Assembly: GCA_031270925.1 (NCBI GenBank)
Contig: JAISWY010000335.1
Span: forward strand, 1-6,753
DNA from: Candidatus Symbiothrix sp.
Lineage (GTDB): Bacteria > Bacteroidota > Bacteroidia > Bacteroidales > Azobacteroidaceae
Direction of reading: 5' to 3'
Length of the DNA: 6,753 nt
The position numbers and the translations under genes were made by a program. Each line of letters begins with the position of its first letter. Position 1 is the first letter of the stretch. This document shows, in pieces, positions 1-5,624 of this stretch. The notes beneath the pieces are model-generated. The model worked only from the letters and a program-made list of their open reading frames with translations, was not told the origin of the DNA and searched no databases.

Positions 1-474
1 GATTTTACCCGCGTGGAAGAATTGGTCATTGTGCATCATCGCTTTCCTGAATCGCATTTTTTGCTTCTATCGGAAGAATTGACCGGCGATTTCGTGAAGC
101 AAGTAACGTATAACAGTCAATCATTCAGCATCTTATTGAAAGATTGCCAACGAGAAGAAATAGACGCCGCCTTCGATGCCATTCAAAACGGAAGTTATTA
201 TATTTGCCGGCAAATCAGCAATCATCTATCTTCTCCCAAGAACAATATCTCGTTGGAAGATAATCGATTAACGAATACCGAGCGTGAAATTCTCCGCTTC
301 ATCGCATCGGGAAAAAGCACGAAGCAAATCGCCGCCGATCGATTCCTCAGCGTACATACCGTGATTACTCATCGTAAGAATATTTTCCGAAAATTGGAAG
401 TTAATAATGTTTACGAAGCCACCAAATATGCTTTGCGAGCGGGAATTGTAGATGCGAGCGATTATTTCATTTAA
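1..474 (+). CDS. LuxR/NarL-family response-regulator-like transcription factor (5' end outside window)
   Basis: DNA-binding transcription regulator; target unknown. The frame is open from base 1, so the GTG at 13 is probably internal and the N-terminus is missing. The 157 visible residues have two parts. Residues about 1-75 read like the second half of a receiver domain: a beta-4-like HFLLLSEE, then ILLKD with a lysine (K47) where receivers keep their conserved Lys, then a final helix and the QNGSYY turn. Residues about 90-150 are a LuxR-type helix-turn-helix, with LTNTEREIL, GKSTKQIA and the recognition segment SVHTVITHRKNI. The phospho-acceptor region lies off the window, so I cannot say whether this is a true receiver or a degenerate one. 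From memory, Bacteroidales often carry a pseudo-receiver/LuxR protein with the HTVITHR signature near rpsL; whether it acts on the ribosomal operon is unknown. It ends 211 bp before rpsL, and I see no convincing terminator after it. Confidence 0.85.
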   Translation, partial: DFTRVEELVIVHHRFPESHFLLLSEELTGDFVKQVTYNSQSFSILLKDCQREEIDAAFDAIQNGSYYICRQISNHLSSPKNNISLEDNRLTNTEREILRFIASGKSTKQIAADRFLSVHTVITHRKNIFRKLEVNNVYEATKYALRAGIVDASDYFI

Positions 475-597
475 AAATGCTTGCTTTCCATTCATTAGAG
501 TGGTTAATACAAGTTAAAAAAAGAGATGGATATGGAGAAACACTGCGCCCGAAAAATTAATTTTTTTTCGAATGAAACTGAAAATACCTTGTAGCCC

Positions 598-628
598 TTG
601 CGTAATTCAAGAATTGTACGTACCTTTG
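598..628 (+). promoter_or_regulatory. Bacteroidota-type promoter of the rpsL-rpsG-fusA operon
   Basis: TTG at 598-600, exactly 20 bp, then TACCTTTG at 621-628, a full match to the Bacteroidota -7 consensus TAnnTTTG. Transcription should start near 635, giving a leader of about 50 nt before the rpsL ATG at 686. A second -7-like octamer, TATTTTTG at 641-648, lies downstream, but its nearest TTG (614-616) is 24 bp away, so it is at best a weak alternative. The spacer holds a dyad, AATTC-AA-GAATT (604-615). A/T tracts at 552-568 lie further upstream. There is no Shine-Dalgarno sequence before rpsL; the leader is A-rich, as is usual in this phylum. Confidence 0.75.
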
Positions 629-685
629 CCACCCATTTTGTATTTTTGAGTTAAATAATTAATATAAACAAAGTAAAATTAAAAA

Positions 686-1096
686 ATGCCTACAATTCAG
701 CAATTAGTAAGAAAAGGAAGGGCAACTTTAGTGGAAAAAGGTAAATCGCCTGCGTTGGACGCTTGTCCGCAACGTCGCGGCGTGTGTGTGCGCGTTTACA
801 CCACAACACCGAAGAAACCGAACTCTGCCATGCGTAAGGTAGCGCGTGTTCGTTTGACCAGTTCGAAGGAAGTGAATGCTTACATTCCGGGCGAAGGCCA
901 CAACTTGCAAGAGCACTCCATCGTTTTGGTTCGCGGCGGTCGTGTGAAAGACCTTCCGGGTGTTCGTTATCACATCGTGCGTGGAACCTTGGATACAGCC
1001 GGCGTAAACGGCCGCACCCAACGTCGTTCCAAATACGGCGCGAAACGACCCACAGCAGGTAAAGGCGCTCCCGCAACTACCGGCAAGAAGAAATAA
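686..1096 (+). CDS. rpsL: 30S ribosomal protein S12 (uS12)
   Basis: S12 sits at the decoding centre of the 30S subunit and helps monitor codon-anticodon pairing. The 136-residue product carries the family hallmarks: [13 protein letters not shown] (about 39-51), the [11 protein letters not shown] block (about 68-78) and [13 protein letters not shown] (about 84-96). K43 and K88, the positions where streptomycin-resistance changes usually arise, are both wild type, so this gene predicts sensitivity at the S12 level. D89 is the residue that is beta-methylthiolated in some bacteria. The C-terminus runs about 12 residues past the 124-residue E. coli protein, as a basic Thr/Gly/Lys tail. ATG is preceded by an A-rich stretch. 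First gene of the str operon, behind the promoter at 598-628. Confidence 0.98.
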   Translation: MPTIQQLVRKGRATLVEKGKSPALDACPQRRGVCVRVYTTTPKKPNSAMRKVARVRLTSSKEVNAYIPGEGHNLQEHSIVLVRGGRVKDLPGVRYHIVRGTLDTAGVNGRTQRRSKYGAKRPTAGKGAPATTGKKK

Positions 1097-1153
1097 CTAA
1101 AAGCTAATAACTAAAAATTGAAGTTTTCCATATTTTTAGTTTTTAACTTTTAG
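1097..1153 (+). promoter_or_regulatory. Long A/U-rich hairpin directly after the rpsL stop codon
   Basis: Bases 1097-1117 pair with 1133-1153: 21 positions with only two mismatches (1108/1142 and 1104/1146), around a 15-nt loop (1118-1132). The left arm contains the 9-mer TAACTAAAA twice at a 14-nt step (1094 and 1108), the first copy including the rpsL stop codon. No U-tract follows the 3' arm (TTATAAAGG), so it is not a standard intrinsic terminator. Candidate roles are RNA processing or stability, attenuation between rpsL and rpsG, or a dispersed intergenic palindrome. The pairing is seen directly; the role is open. Confidence 0.55.
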
Positions 1154-1170
1154 CTTATAAAGGTTGAGTA

Positions 1171-1192
1171 AACAAATTCGGCGGAATTTGTT
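1171..1192 (+). promoter_or_regulatory. Perfect 9-bp hairpin in the rpsG leader
   Basis: AACAAATTC (1171-1179) and GAATTTGTT (1184-1192) form a perfect stem closed by a GGCG tetraloop, 51 nt before the rpsG ATG. It is the only G/C-rich spot in an otherwise A/T-rich spacer. In E. coli, S7 represses its own operon by binding the rpsL-rpsG intercistronic mRNA; this hairpin with the larger one before it could serve a similar purpose, but no sequence match to the E. coli site was established. Confidence 0.4.
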
Positions 1193-1243
1193 GAAGATAC
1201 CAAGAGTTTACAACCAGTTTAAAATTTAAAATTTTTAGAAAAA

Positions 1244-1720
1244 ATGAGAAAAGCAAAGCCCAAAAAACGTCAGATCCTCCCGGATCCTGTGTTTGGCGAC
1301 CAAAAGGTAACGAAATTCGTTAACCATTTGATGTATGACGGCAAAAAAAGTATCGCATTCGATATTTTCTACACTGCCTTGAACAAAGTAAAAGACAAAT
1401 TGTCGAACGAAACAAAAACTCCCCTTGAAATCTGGAAACAAGCTTTGGATAACATCACTCCGCTTGTTGAAGTAAAATCCCGCAGAATCGGCGGCGCAAC
1501 ATTCCAAGTTCCGACCGAAATCCGTCCCGGTCGAAAAGAATCCATCTCAATGAAAAACCTGATTGCATATTCCCGCAAGAGAGGTGGCAAATCGATGGCG
1601 GATAAATTGTCGGCCGAAATCGTCGATGCGTTCAATAATCAAGGAGGAGCTTTCAAACGGAAAGAAGATATGCACCGTATGGCCGAAGCTAACCGTGCAT
1701 TCGCACATTTCAGGTTTTAA
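1244..1720 (+). CDS. rpsG: 30S ribosomal protein S7 (uS7)
   Basis: S7 binds the 3' major domain of 16S rRNA, nucleates assembly of the 30S head and lines the E-site. The product has 158 residues, the normal size. It shows the basic N-terminus with LPDPVFGD (about 12-19), the [12 protein letters not shown] helix region, the highly conserved [16 protein letters not shown] (about 75-90) and the C-terminal [15 protein letters not shown]. The ATG at 1244 follows an A/T-rich leader without Shine-Dalgarno sequence. The 147-nt gap to rpsL contains two hairpins, and fusA starts 27 nt after the stop, so all three genes are almost certainly cotranscribed. In E. coli, S7 is the autogenous repressor of this operon. 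Confidence 0.98.
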   Translation: MRKAKPKKRQILPDPVFGDQKVTKFVNHLMYDGKKSIAFDIFYTALNKVKDKLSNETKTPLEIWKQALDNITPLVEVKSRRIGGATFQVPTEIRPGRKESISMKNLIAYSRKRGGKSMADKLSAEIVDAFNNQGGAFKRKEDMHRMAEANRAFAHFRF

Positions 1721-1747
1721 ATTAATATAGGTAAAGGAAAAAATTAA

Positions 1748-3877
1748 ATGGCAAAAGGATCAGATCAATTACTGAAATATACGCGAAACCTCGGTATCAT
1801 GGCGCACATCGACGCCGGTAAAACCACCACATCGGAACGAATCCTTTATTATACGGGCCTGACCCACAAAATTGGAGAAGTTCACGACGGCGCGGCTACG
1901 ATGGACTGGATGGAGCAGGAACAGGAACGTGGTATCACGATTACTTCCGCCGCCACCACCGCTAATTGGAAATACCGGGACGAAACGTATAAAATCAACT
2001 TAATCGACACTCCGGGACACGTGGATTTCACAGTGGAAGTGGAACGCTCGCTCCGTATTTTGGACGGCGCGGTAGCTACTTTCTGCGCTGTGGGCGGCGT
2101 TGAGCCGCAATCGGAAACTGTTTGGCGGCAAGCCGATAAATACAAAGTGCCGCGTATTGGTTATGTAAATAAAATGGACCGTTCAGGCGCCAATTTCTAC
2201 GAAGTGGTTCGCCAAGTGAAAGACGTGCTGGGCGCCAATCCCTGCCCGATTCAAATTCCCATCGGCGCGGAAGAAAAATTCCGAGGTATTGTGGATTTGA
2301 TTACCATGAAGGCTTTGTATTGGCACGACGAAACAATGGGCGCCGACTATTCGATAGAAGAAATTCCGGCCGATTTGACGGACGAAGCCAATGAATGGCG
2401 CGACAAAATGCTCGAAACATTGGCCGAATGTGATGACTTATTGATGGAAAAATATTTCGACGATCCTTCGACGATTACTGAAGAAGAAATCAAGGCGGCC
2501 ATTCGTAAAGGAACGTTGTCGATGCAAATCAACCCGATGCTGTTGGGATCATCTTTCAAAAACAAAGGCGTACAACCTCTTTTGGATGCCGCTTGCGCCT
2601 ATCTGCCGAGTCCGGTAGATACTGAAGCCATCGAAGGATCCGACCTCGACGATCCCGAAAAAGTATTGATACGCAAACCGAGTTCGTCGGAACCGTTCTG
2701 CGCCTTGGCGTTCAAGATTGCGACCGACCCGTATGTTGGCCGTTTGTGCTTCTTCCGCGTTTATTCGGGCGAAATCGAAGCCGGTTCATACGTTTACAAC
2801 ACTCGTTCGGACAAGAAAGAACGCATCTCGCGCTTGTTCCAGATGCATTCTAATAAGCAAAATCCCAAAGAATTTATCGGATGCGGCGATATCGGCGCAG
2901 GTGTAGGATTCAAAGATATTCGTACCGGCGATACGCTGTGCAACGAAAATTATCCGATTGTATTGGAATCCATGGATTTCCCCGATCCGGTTATCGGTAT
3001 TGCCGTAGAACCGAAAACGCAGAAAGACTTGGATAAACTGGGTATCGGACTTTCCAAACTGGCGGAAGAAGATCCCACGTTCACGGTGAAAACCGATGAA
3101 GAAACCGGCCAAACCGTGATTTCCGGCATGGGCGAGTTGCACTTGGAAATCATCGTCGATCGTCTGAAACGCGAATTTAAAGTGGAATGTAACCAGGGAC
3201 GTCCGCAAGTATCGTACAAGGAAGCTATTACCAAAACGGTGGAATTGCGCGAAGTGTATAAGAAACAGACCGGCGGCCGCGGTAAATTCGCCGATATTAT
3301 TGTACGTGTCGGACCGGCAGACGCTGATTTTGAAGGCGATTTGCAGTTCGTTGACGAAGTAAAAGGTGGTAATATCCCGAAAGAATATATTCCATCAATT
3401 CAGAAAGGTTTCCAACGTGCAATGAAAAACGGTATTCTGGCAGGCTATGCCTTGGATAAACTGAAAGTAAGCGTTCTCGACGGTTCGTACCACCCGGTGG
3501 ATTCCGACCAGTTGTCGTTTGAAATCTGCGCGATTCAGGCATTCAAGAGTGCATCGGAAAAAGCAGGTCCTGTGCTGAAAGAGCCGATTATGAAAATTGA
3601 AGTCATCACTCCGGAAGAAAGCATGGGAGATGTTATCGGCGACTTGAACAAACGCCGCGGACAAGTGGAAGGAATGGATAGCAGCCGTACAGGTGCGCGT
3701 ATCGTAAAAGCTCATGCGCCGTTGTCGGAAATGTTCGGTTATGTAACGGCCTTACGCACCATTACTTCCGGTCGCGCTACCAGCACGATGTCGTTCTCGC
3801 ATTACGAAGAAGTTTCGCCAACCATTGCCCGTGCAGTATTGACGGAAGTCCAAGGACGGACCGATTTGATTAAATAA
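1748..3877 (+). CDS. fusA: Translation elongation factor G
   Basis: Cytosolic GTPase that drives tRNA-mRNA translocation and, with ribosome recycling factor, subunit splitting. The 709 residues cover all five EF-G domains. The GTPase motifs are intact: P-loop AHIDAGKT (19-26), switch I RGITIT (61-66), DTPGH (87-91, catalytic His91), NKMD (141-144) and GSS (267-269). Domain II follows from about 310 and domain III from about 415; domain IV carries KQTGGRGKF near 500, and domain V carries [20 protein letters not shown] and ends in the typical [11 protein letters not shown] stretch. Bacteroidota often have a second, divergent EF-G elsewhere; the intact GTPase site and the place in the str operon mark this as the main one. 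Starts 27 nt after rpsG, preceded by GGTAAAGG about 12 nt upstream. A terminator follows 51 nt after the stop, where rpsJ would be expected. Confidence 0.98.
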   Translation: MAKGSDQLLKYTRNLGIMAHIDAGKTTTSERILYYTGLTHKIGEVHDGAATMDWMEQEQERGITITSAATTANWKYRDETYKINLIDTPGHVDFTVEVERSLRILDGAVATFCAVGGVEPQSETVWRQADKYKVPRIGYVNKMDRSGANFYEVVRQVKDVLGANPCPIQIPIGAEEKFRGIVDLITMKALYWHDETMGADYSIEEIPADLTDEANEWRDKMLETLAECDDLLMEKYFDDPSTITEEEIKAAIRKGTLSMQINPMLLGSSFKNKGVQPLLDAACAYLPSPVDTEAIEGSDLDDPEKVLIRKPSSSEPFCALAFKIATDPYVGRLCFFRVYSGEIEAGSYVYNTRSDKKERISRLFQMHSNKQNPKEFIGCGDIGAGVGFKDIRTGDTLCNENYPIVLESMDFPDPVIGIAVEPKTQKDLDKLGIGLSKLAEEDPTFTVKTDEETGQTVISGMGELHLEIIVDRLKREFKVECNQGRPQVSYKEAITKTVELREVYKKQTGGRGKFADIIVRVGPADADFEGDLQFVDEVKGGNIPKEYIPSIQKGFQRAMKNGILAGYALDKLKVSVLDGSYHPVDSDQLSFEICAIQAFKSASEKAGPVLKEPIMKIEVITPEESMGDVIGDLNKRRGQVEGMDSSRTGARIVKAHAPLSEMFGYVTALRTITSGRATSTMSFSHYEEVSPTIARAVLTEVQGRTDLIK

Positions 3878-3928
3878 CATTGTAAAGGACAAGAAAAAAA
3901 CTAAAAAAGGATTAACTCCATTTCATTG

Positions 3929-3972
3929 CAAGCGGTTTGTGCCTATTATTAGTGTGCAAATCGCTTGTTTTT
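3929..3972 (+). terminator. Intrinsic terminator of the rpsL-rpsG-fusA operon
   Basis: CAAGCGGTTTGTGC (3929-3942) pairs along its full length with GTGCAAATCGCTTG (3954-3967): 14 consecutive pairs, three of them G-U, around an 11-nt loop. TTTTT follows at once (3968-3972). On the opposite strand no T-tract follows the stem, so it should act only on rightward transcription from fusA. Confidence 0.8.
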
Positions 3973-4067
3973 GATTTGTAAAGTTTTTGAATTAATTGTC
4001 TGAAAAATAAATAAGAATCGGATCGTAAAAATAGTATTCAAAAAGATTTAGCCAATTTTATAAATAT

Positions 4068-4211
4068 ATGAAATCGAATTGGAAACGAATCTTATTAGCC
4101 ATTTTTGCCGGAACAATTGTTTTTTCGTGGCGCTTCCTGGCAGGAAAAAAGCTAAAAATAATCCAAATACTCCTTCAACCGCCCGCTCAAGAAATAAGGC
4201 AAATTCAATAA
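4068..4211 (+). CDS. Small ORF, 47 codons, membrane-anchor-like start; possible gene remnant
   Basis: ATG at 4068 opens a 47-residue frame that begins MKSNWKRILLAIFAGTIVF: a short basic head, then about 13 hydrophobic residues, resembling a signal peptide or N-terminal anchor. After about residue 27 the character changes (KKLKIIQILLQ...), and the last 60 nt overlap the 3' end of the convergent ATPase gene. That pattern fits the 5' end of a membrane or exported protein gene cut off when the sequence to its right was brought in, but a chance ORF or a genuine small protein is possible too. I see no TAnnTTTG promoter just upstream. I do not recognise a family. Confidence 0.25.
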   Translation: MKSNWKRILLAIFAGTIVFSWRFLAGKKLKIIQILLQPPAQEIRQIQ

Positions 4212-5489
4212 CTTAAAAGTTTTGCCTTCTTTGGTTTTATGCTCTTCCAACTGTACTTTCCCGGCATAAAAACGCACAGCAAAGTCAATATCAGACTGGT
4301 CGAGATAATAAAGCAGCGAACGCAATTTGCCGCTCTTTCCCGATTTTACTTCCACAGGCAACATCGCGCCGTTGTAAGGATACATGAAATCAATTTCGGC
4401 TTCCGACTGTTTTTTATCGCGCACCCAAAAATGCAAGGAGTTGAGAAAGCTATGATTCGACGATAAAAGTTCCTGACCTACAATATGTTCCGTAATTTTT
4501 CCATGATACACATCGTTTAAATCGTGCGTGCCGAATAATTCTTTTTGTACGCCCGAAAAAAAGTTCAACATGCCGGTATCCAACACTTGCAAACGCGGCG
4601 ATTTCTTAATATCAGGCAAAAACGGCGCTTCCGTTTGCGTAGTGGGAAACACTAATTGCAGTAACATTGCTTTTTCCAAGCTCCGCAAAACTTCGCCCAT
4701 CTCTTTTGAATTGTACGACGAAGCTCCAAATCCTTGAAATTTTATTCGTCGTCCCGCTTCGTAAAAAATCGACCGGATAGCATGACGCAAAATTTGGATT
4801 TGCCCTGTGTTTTTTGCGTACTTTTCCGCATCATCGAAATACGAGATAAGCAGCGATTCGAAGATATTTTGTAAAACGGTTAAATCCTTGTTTTTCAAGT
4901 AATCGGCGACTACGGCCGGCATTCCGCCAATCAATGTGTAGGTATGGAAGAGTTTTAATAATTTTTCGTGCGCAAAATCATTCAACGGTATCTTGTTGTA
5001 TTGTTCCAATGCCTGTTTTTCATTCATTGCCGCCAAAAATTCGGCAAAAGACACGGGGCGAACGGCGCGATATTCCACTCTGCCGACAGGAAAATCGATG
5101 CTCCTGCCCAACAATGTTTCGAGTAGCGAACCGGCGGCAACTACTTGCAAATCGGGATAATCCTCATAAAAATAGCGCAACAGGGCTACTGCTTCGGGCG
5201 ATTGCTGGATTTCGTCGATAAAAAGTAGCGTGTCGGCTATTTTTTCTGTTGATTTATTGTATTGGAAAAATATCGCCTGTACGGTTTCGTCTATCGAACG
5301 GTAACGGCTAAAAAATTCCTTATCAACAGGACGTTCCAAATTTAAATGGATATATTGACTGTATTCTCTCGCAAATTGTTCTACCACAGTGGTTTTCCCT
5401 ACTTGGCGAGCGCCGCGCAATACAAGCGGTTTTCGCCCTTCCGATGTTTTCCATTTCCGGAGTTCCGACAGGATTGCTCTTTCAAACAT
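4152..5489 (-). CDS. AAA_14 / DUF4143 family ATPase with PD-(D/E)XK-like C-terminal domain
   Basis: P-loop ATPase of a family common and often multi-copy in Bacteroidota; cellular role and substrate are not established. With the start at 5489 the protein has 445 residues, the usual family size. Walker A GARQVGKT lies at 26-33 and Walker B LLFIDE at 88-93. Family-typical AAGSLLE (118-124) and VGRVEYRAVRPVSFAEF follow in the AAA_14 part. The C-terminal DUF4143 part has HFWVRD, then EIDF with D367 and VEVKSGKSGK with E380 and K382, the D-x12-E-x-K pattern of the PD-(D/E)XK nuclease fold. The frame is open back to 5579 (30 extra residues), but the promoter at 5518-5549 lies inside that extension, so the MFERAIL start is preferred. 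It is separated by 127 bp from the upstream TPR gene and has its own promoter. No clear terminator follows. Signature residues are all present, so it looks functional. Confidence 0.9.
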   Translation of the reverse strand: MFERAILSELRKWKTSEGRKPLVLRGARQVGKTTVVEQFAREYSQYIHLNLERPVDKEFFSRYRSIDETVQAIFFQYNKSTEKIADTLLFIDEIQQSPEAVALLRYFYEDYPDLQVVAAGSLLETLLGRSIDFPVGRVEYRAVRPVSFAEFLAAMNEKQALEQYNKIPLNDFAHEKLLKLFHTYTLIGGMPAVVADYLKNKDLTVLQNIFESLLISYFDDAEKYAKNTGQIQILRHAIRSIFYEAGRRIKFQGFGASSYNSKEMGEVLRSLEKAMLLQLVFPTTQTEAPFLPDIKKSPRLQVLDTGMLNFFSGVQKELFGTHDLNDVYHGKITEHIVGQELLSSNHSFLNSLHFWVRDKKQSEAEIDFMYPYNGAMLPVEVKSGKSGKLRSLLYYLDQSDIDFAVRFYAGKVQLEEHKTKEGKTFKLLNLPYFLSGRLKEYLDYF

Positions 5490-5517
5490 GCTCTTTTTAA
5501 TTATGAATTTAGCGCTG

Positions 5518-5549
5518 CAAAGATACGATATTTTTAGAAAAATCACAAA
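5518..5549 (-). promoter_or_regulatory. Bacteroidota-type promoter of the DUF4143 ATPase gene
   Basis: Read on the minus strand: TTTG (5549-5546), exactly 20 bp, then TATCTTTG (5525-5518), a full match to TAnnTTTG. The spacing equals that of the rpsL promoter in this window. Transcription should begin near 5511, leaving a leader of only about 20 nt before the ATG at 5489. The -33 TTTG is part of the first copy of the 33-bp repeat, so a repeat-binding protein would compete with RNA polymerase. Confidence 0.75.
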
Positions 5550-5624
5550 GTAAGGGTAAATTTTTAATGTTTTTGGCACAAAGTAAGGGTAAAATTTTTA
5601 AATATTCGACCCAAAGTCAGGGTA
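5544..5624. repeat. Three-copy direct repeat with exact 33-bp period
   Basis: The 15-mer CACAAAGTAAGGGTA (+ strand) occurs at 5544-5558 and again, identical, at 5577-5591; at 5610-5624 it recurs with two changes (CCCAAAGTCAGGGTA). The first two copies agree over 17 bp and both continue into an ATTTTTAA stretch shifted by one base. Start-to-start distance is 33 bp both times. Copy 1 supplies the -33 TTTG of the ATPase promoter. Copy 3 covers the TPR stop codon (TGA, 5617-5619, minus strand). In the register of a fourth unit, bases 5518-5525 (CAAAGATA, the -7 element) match TAAGGGTA at 5 of 8 positions. Possible operator sites, or the trace of tandem duplication or insertion. Confidence 0.7.

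Noticed and set aside
526..594. 22-codon ORF (MDMEKHCARK...) after an A-rich GAG stretch
   Set aside because: It lies upstream of the predicted rpsL transcription start, so it is not a leader peptide, and it has no other support.
641..648. Second -7-like octamer TATTTTTG before rpsL
   Set aside because: Nearest TTG is 24 bp upstream; the box at 621-628 has ideal spacing, so this one is noted only as an alternative.
690..1076. Long open frames antisense to rpsL, rpsG and fusA (also 1235-1507 and 2786-3208)
   Set aside because: They are shadows of well-established conserved genes and show no recognisable domains.
1221..1235. A/T palindrome AAAATTTAAAATTTT before rpsG
   Set aside because: Low-complexity A/T sequence typical of leaders in this phylum; pairing would be very weak.
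4053..4133. Possible leftward terminator for the ATPase gene
   Set aside because: Only a short CCAATT/AATTGG stem with a very long loop near 4051-4081 and a 5-bp stem near 4134-4146; neither has a convincing T-tract in the right place.
5490..5579. 30-residue N-terminal extension of the ATPase, partly hydrophobic, resembling a signal peptide
   Set aside because: It is the translation of repeat and promoter sequence; the predicted transcript begins downstream of its ATG, and cytosolic AAA_14 ATPases have no signal peptide.
5544..5624. CRISPR-like array
   Set aside because: Only three units, a 15-17 bp core, A/T-rich and partly similar spacers, and no cas genes; a promoter-associated direct repeat fits better.
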